Assembly: GCA_002422175.1 (NCBI GenBank)
Contig: DITR01000184.1
Coordinates: forward strand, 1 to 17,692
Length of the DNA: 17,692 bases
From: Alcaligenaceae bacterium UBA6179
Lineage (GTDB): Bacteria > Pseudomonadota > Gammaproteobacteria > Burkholderiales > Burkholderiaceae_B
Direction of reading: 5' to 3'
Positions 15,504 to 17,692 of the stretch are shown here, piece by piece. The notes beneath the pieces are model-generated. The model was not told the DNA's origin. It ran no database searches and saw only the letters and a program-made list of their open reading frames with translations. How positions within the stretch are numbered: position 1 is the stretch's first letter; every line of letters starts with the position of its first letter. The position numbers were made by a program, and so were the translations under genes.

Positions 15504-17138
15504 ATGTCTTCACCTACCATGACAACCATTCCAGAATTTCTCATTCGCCGTTTTAAAGAACTTGGTGTAGATGAGGGATTTGGTATCGTTGGAGACTTTG
15601 CATTAAAACTATTTGATCGTCTTTCTCATCATGGGTTTCCAATATTAGTAACCGCAGACGAGCAAGGTGGTGCATTCGCAGCAGATGCTTATGCTCGACT
15701 TAAAGGGTTCGGTGTTTGTGCAGTAACTTATTCGGTTGGCGGCTTCAAAGTCGTTAATGCTACGGCAGGTGCTTGGGCTGAAAACGTACCACTCCTCATT
15801 GTTAGTGGTGCTCCGGGTTTGGCTGAACGAAAAGGGGATCCATTAATTCACCATAGGGTGAAAAATTTCGATACCCAGCTTGAAGTATTTAAAGACGTCA
15901 CGATTGCTCAAGCTGTTTTGATAAACCCCTTAACCATTACCCAAGAAATTGATCGGGTTCTTGCCGAGATGATTGCAACCCAGCGACCAGGGTATATCGA
16001 GATTCCTCGAGATATGGTTGACGTGCCTATACTTGATAGAGATGCTGATTTGCTTATCGAGCTACCGAAAGTACACCCAAAACGTCTTGAACTAGCTGTC
16101 TCTGAGGCGCTTGAATTATTGACTGGTGCAGGAGATGCGGTTGCAATAGCTGGCGTAATAGCTGTCAGAAGGGGGCTTCAAAAGGAATTATTGGCATTTG
16201 CGGAAAATTTTGAAGTACCTATCGCTACCACCTCGCTATCGAAAGGCGTAATCCCTGAAACGCATCCGCTTGCATTGGGTGTTTATATGGGGGCAGTCAG
16301 CTCAGAGATGGTTATTCAGAAGGTCGAGAACGCCAAGCCACTCATTTCATTTGGTGTTCTGTATGCCGATTTAGTTATGGGCGGATTTACTGATCATCTA
16401 GATAGGGGGCAAGTGATTGAGTGTACCGATACGCATGTCAATATTGGTTTTCACTCATACCAAGATGTTCCTCTTTGGGCTTTTTTGCCAGCTCTAATTA
16501 AGGCTGCATCTGAAGCGGGTTATCGGGAGTATGGCCACGTAGCGCACAAACAATATTCTTTTACGGCATTACAAGGTAAAGGATTGTCTGTTGAAAGATT
16601 GATGGAATGCGTTGCCTCTTTTCTGAATGAAAAAATTCGCCTCCTCGTTGATCCAGGTGATTGCCTCTTTGGGTCTATTGAACTACCAGCCCAATCGTTG
16701 ATGCTGGCAAGTGCCTACTATGCCACTATGGGATACGCCGTTCCTGCGGCCTTGGGTGCTGCAAAAGCAGATCCCTCTCGAAGACCTATGGTTCTAGTTG
16801 GCGACGGTGCATTTTTGATGACTGGTTTAGAGTTGCTTAGCGCTGCATTTCACGGAGTTAAGCCGATTGTGATCGTTGTTGACAATGAGGGATACGGTAC
16901 ACAGAGGCCCATGGCGGACGGCCCATTCAACAACATTCCAGCGCTACGATCAGAAGAGCTTCCTAGAGCGTTTGGGGTGGGTGTTGGCTTGTTGTGTCAT
17001 ACGGAACATGAGTTGCATGCTGCATTAAGTAGAGCTACCCAAACCGATGACTTGTTTATTATTCATGCTTGCGTGCCTCGAGGGCAATATAGCCCTGGTT
17101 TAGTGCGCCTGACTTCAGCCCTTAAAAATCGAATTTAA
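15504..17138 (+). CDS. Thiamine-diphosphate 2-oxo-acid decarboxylase (PDC/IPDC-like)
   Basis: A 544-residue ThDP enzyme of the pyruvate/indolepyruvate decarboxylase family, which turns 2-oxo acids such as pyruvate, phenylpyruvate or indolepyruvate into aldehydes. Family residues are present: Asp31 in GDF, Glu53 in TADEQGG (the ThDP-activating Glu), and His116-His117 in LIHHRVKNF. The cofactor motif is GDG at 433-435, ending in DN at 460-461 instead of the usual NN. The Glu that follows GY in PDC appears to be Gln467 (GYGTQ). I start at the ATG at 15504, where AGAAGG precedes it by 12 bases; the frame is open 24 codons upstream but without family similarity. It lies 184 bases after the lodB-like gene and may use the 2-oxo acid that an amino-acid oxidase would make. 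Substrate unknown. Confidence 0.85.
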   Translation: MSSPTMTTIPEFLIRRFKELGVDEGFGIVGDFALKLFDRLSHHGFPILVTADEQGGAFAADAYARLKGFGVCAVTYSVGGFKVVNATAGAWAENVPLLIVSGAPGLAERKGDPLIHHRVKNFDTQLEVFKDVTIAQAVLINPLTITQEIDRVLAEMIATQRPGYIEIPRDMVDVPILDRDADLLIELPKVHPKRLELAVSEALELLTGAGDAVAIAGVIAVRRGLQKELLAFAENFEVPIATTSLSKGVIPETHPLALGVYMGAVSSEMVIQKVENAKPLISFGVLYADLVMGGFTDHLDRGQVIECTDTHVNIGFHSYQDVPLWAFLPALIKAASEAGYREYGHVAHKQYSFTALQGKGLSVERLMECVASFLNEKIRLLVDPGDCLFGSIELPAQSLMLASAYYATMGYAVPAALGAAKADPSRRPMVLVGDGAFLMTGLELLSAAFHGVKPIVIVVDNEGYGTQRPMADGPFNNIPALRSEELPRAFGVGVGLLCHTEHELHAALSRATQTDDLFIIHACVPRGQYSPGLVRLTSALKNRI

Positions 17139-17219
17139 AAATAGCTCAGGGACAAGATGTATTCCCTAGACGCTTACCTTCGCGATTCTAGTGGCCATTG
17201 GCAATAGGGCAAGCTCTGA
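17139..17219. other. Short intergenic stretch before the higB relic
   Basis: Eighty-one bases after the decarboxylase stop. No gene is seen. The expected N-terminus of the toxin should lie at its right end, but in-frame stops (TAG at 17205, TGA at 17217) interrupt it. Confidence 0.35.
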
Positions 17220-17244
17220 GAACGGTTTTTTAAAACCGGTTCTC
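17218..17244 (+). repeat. Imperfect palindrome inside the higB relic
   Basis: GAGAAC-GGTTTT, a TT loop, then AAAACC-GGTTCTC: a 12-base stem with a single bulged G. It falls where the toxin frame opens. It may be chance, an operator, or a scar from rearrangement. Confidence 0.4.
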
Positions 17245-17354
17245 GGGCAGGCATTCAAGTGGTGCATGCGCCTCGACTAGCCCGTCAGCTATCGGCCCTC
17301 AACTCTGCCAAGAGTGCCGAAGACATGAATCGCCCCGGTTGGAACTGGCATCCG
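17220..17354 (+). pseudogene. higB: HigB-family toxin fragment
   Basis: In this frame 45 codons read as the middle of a HigB/RelE-family toxin: ERFFKTGSRAGIQ, then HAPRLARQLSALNSA and DMNRPGWNWHP. Intact members of about 92 residues continue after HP with LKGD and a W-V-RITF core that includes the catalytic region. Here the frame instead reads six foreign codons and stops at 17373-17375. The N-terminus is also lost: stops at 17217 and 17205 precede it. The fragment thus covers roughly residues 11-55. It abuts the antitoxin remnant directly, so one deletion removed the toxin's 3' half, the spacer and the antitoxin's first codons. It cannot make an active toxin. Family recognition is from memory. 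Confidence 0.72.
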
Positions 17355-17629
17355 ATGACGTTCTTCCAGCTCTAGGGCTATCTGTCAGCGAGGCGGCAGC
17401 TCAACTGGGGGTCGATCGAACGACCTTATCCAAGGTATTGAATGGTCGGGCGTCGATAAGCCCGGCAATGGCACTACACGTTGAGCGCTGGCTTGGTCGT
17501 AACAACGGTGGTGCCGCCGAAGTTTGGCTAGACCAGCAAACGGCCTATGACCTCTGGCAGGCAAGGAAAATTGCAAAATCCTCCAAAACGTTGTCTGGCG
17601 TGAAGGCCCTGCGGTTGCAGCTGGCCTAA
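17355..17629 (+). pseudogene. higA: HigA-family antitoxin remnant, 5' end deleted
   Basis: The frame reads as an XRE-type HigA antitoxin from DDVLPALGLSVSEAAAQLGV through the helix-turn-helix RTTLSKVLNGRASISPAMAL to a WLDQQTAYDLWQARK tail. Intact HigA proteins begin about 15 residues earlier with an HPGE(V/F) motif before the leader helix. That part is missing; the DNA directly before is toxin sequence in another frame. A TTG at 17339 could still start a 96-residue product carrying five foreign codons, so residual DNA-binding activity cannot be excluded. Its GC-rich codons (gcggcagct, gtcgatcga) contrast with the neighbouring AT-richer genes and suggest acquisition from elsewhere. The rest of the window, 17630-17692, shows nothing recognisable. 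Confidence 0.72.
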
Positions 17630-17692
17630 AGTCCGCATAACGGGGTGGGGCCAAGCGAATAGACAACAAAAATCCCAGCCAACTCTCGCTGA

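Noticed and set aside
1..17692. CRISPR array, tRNA, rRNA, insertion sequence or phage module
   Set aside because: I saw no spaced direct-repeat array, cloverleaf, transposase-like frame or phage gene on either strand.

Overview
The window looks like a chromosomal segment of an aquatic, Gram-negative proteobacterium (probably beta- or gammaproteobacterial). The reasons are the style of the genes (CrtI/B/Y plus a Blh retinal-forming dioxygenase, MarR, AzoR, pirin), a moderate to low GC content, and dense coupled operons. The exact lineage cannot be fixed from the sequence alone.

Left block (1-5102, + strand): a tightly coupled retinal operon. It holds the 3' part of a CrtI-type phytoene desaturase, then crtB, crtY and blh, whose start and stop codons overlap by 4 bases each (TTGA, ATGA, ATGA). 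Six bases later comes an MFS transporter. Together these genes convert geranylgeranyl diphosphate-derived phytoene to lycopene, beta-carotene and retinal. No opsin and no crtE lie inside the window; both would be expected to the left or elsewhere.

Second block (5231-7743, - strand): a large FAD-dependent dehydrogenase, a DCC-family CPLC thiol protein and a FolB-like dihydroneopterin aldolase, read leftwards, probably as one unit. A roughly 500-base non-coding stretch follows, containing a five-run G-quadruplex motif.

Third block (8255-11164, + strand): a small basic protein, a VOC/glyoxalase-fold protein, then a stress cassette of MarR regulator, FMN-dependent NADH-azoreductase and pirin. 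The MarR promoter is readable: TTGAAA-17-TAAAAT, with two copies of the same dyad operator 21 bases apart, one filling the spacer and one over the start of transcription. A strong stem-loop ends the block.

Fourth block (11690-17138, + strand), the most unusual part: a 91-residue protein with a twin-arginine signal, a LodA-like protein of the CTQ quinoprotein oxidase family, a LodB-like flavoprotein, and, after a 184-base gap carrying a run of nine G and a CCCAATG hairpin, a thiamine-diphosphate 2-oxo-acid decarboxylase. In the LodA-like protein the Trp of the quinone cofactor is present, but the partner Cys appears to be Thr. The decarboxylase keeps most PDC/IPDC catalytic residues but has Gln where the family usually has Glu. 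This could be an unusual amine/amino-acid oxidase system.

Right end (17220-17629): a collapsed HigB-HigA toxin-antitoxin pair. A deletion has joined the middle of the toxin gene directly to the antitoxin gene, out of frame, leaving two relics with a more GC-rich composition than their surroundings.
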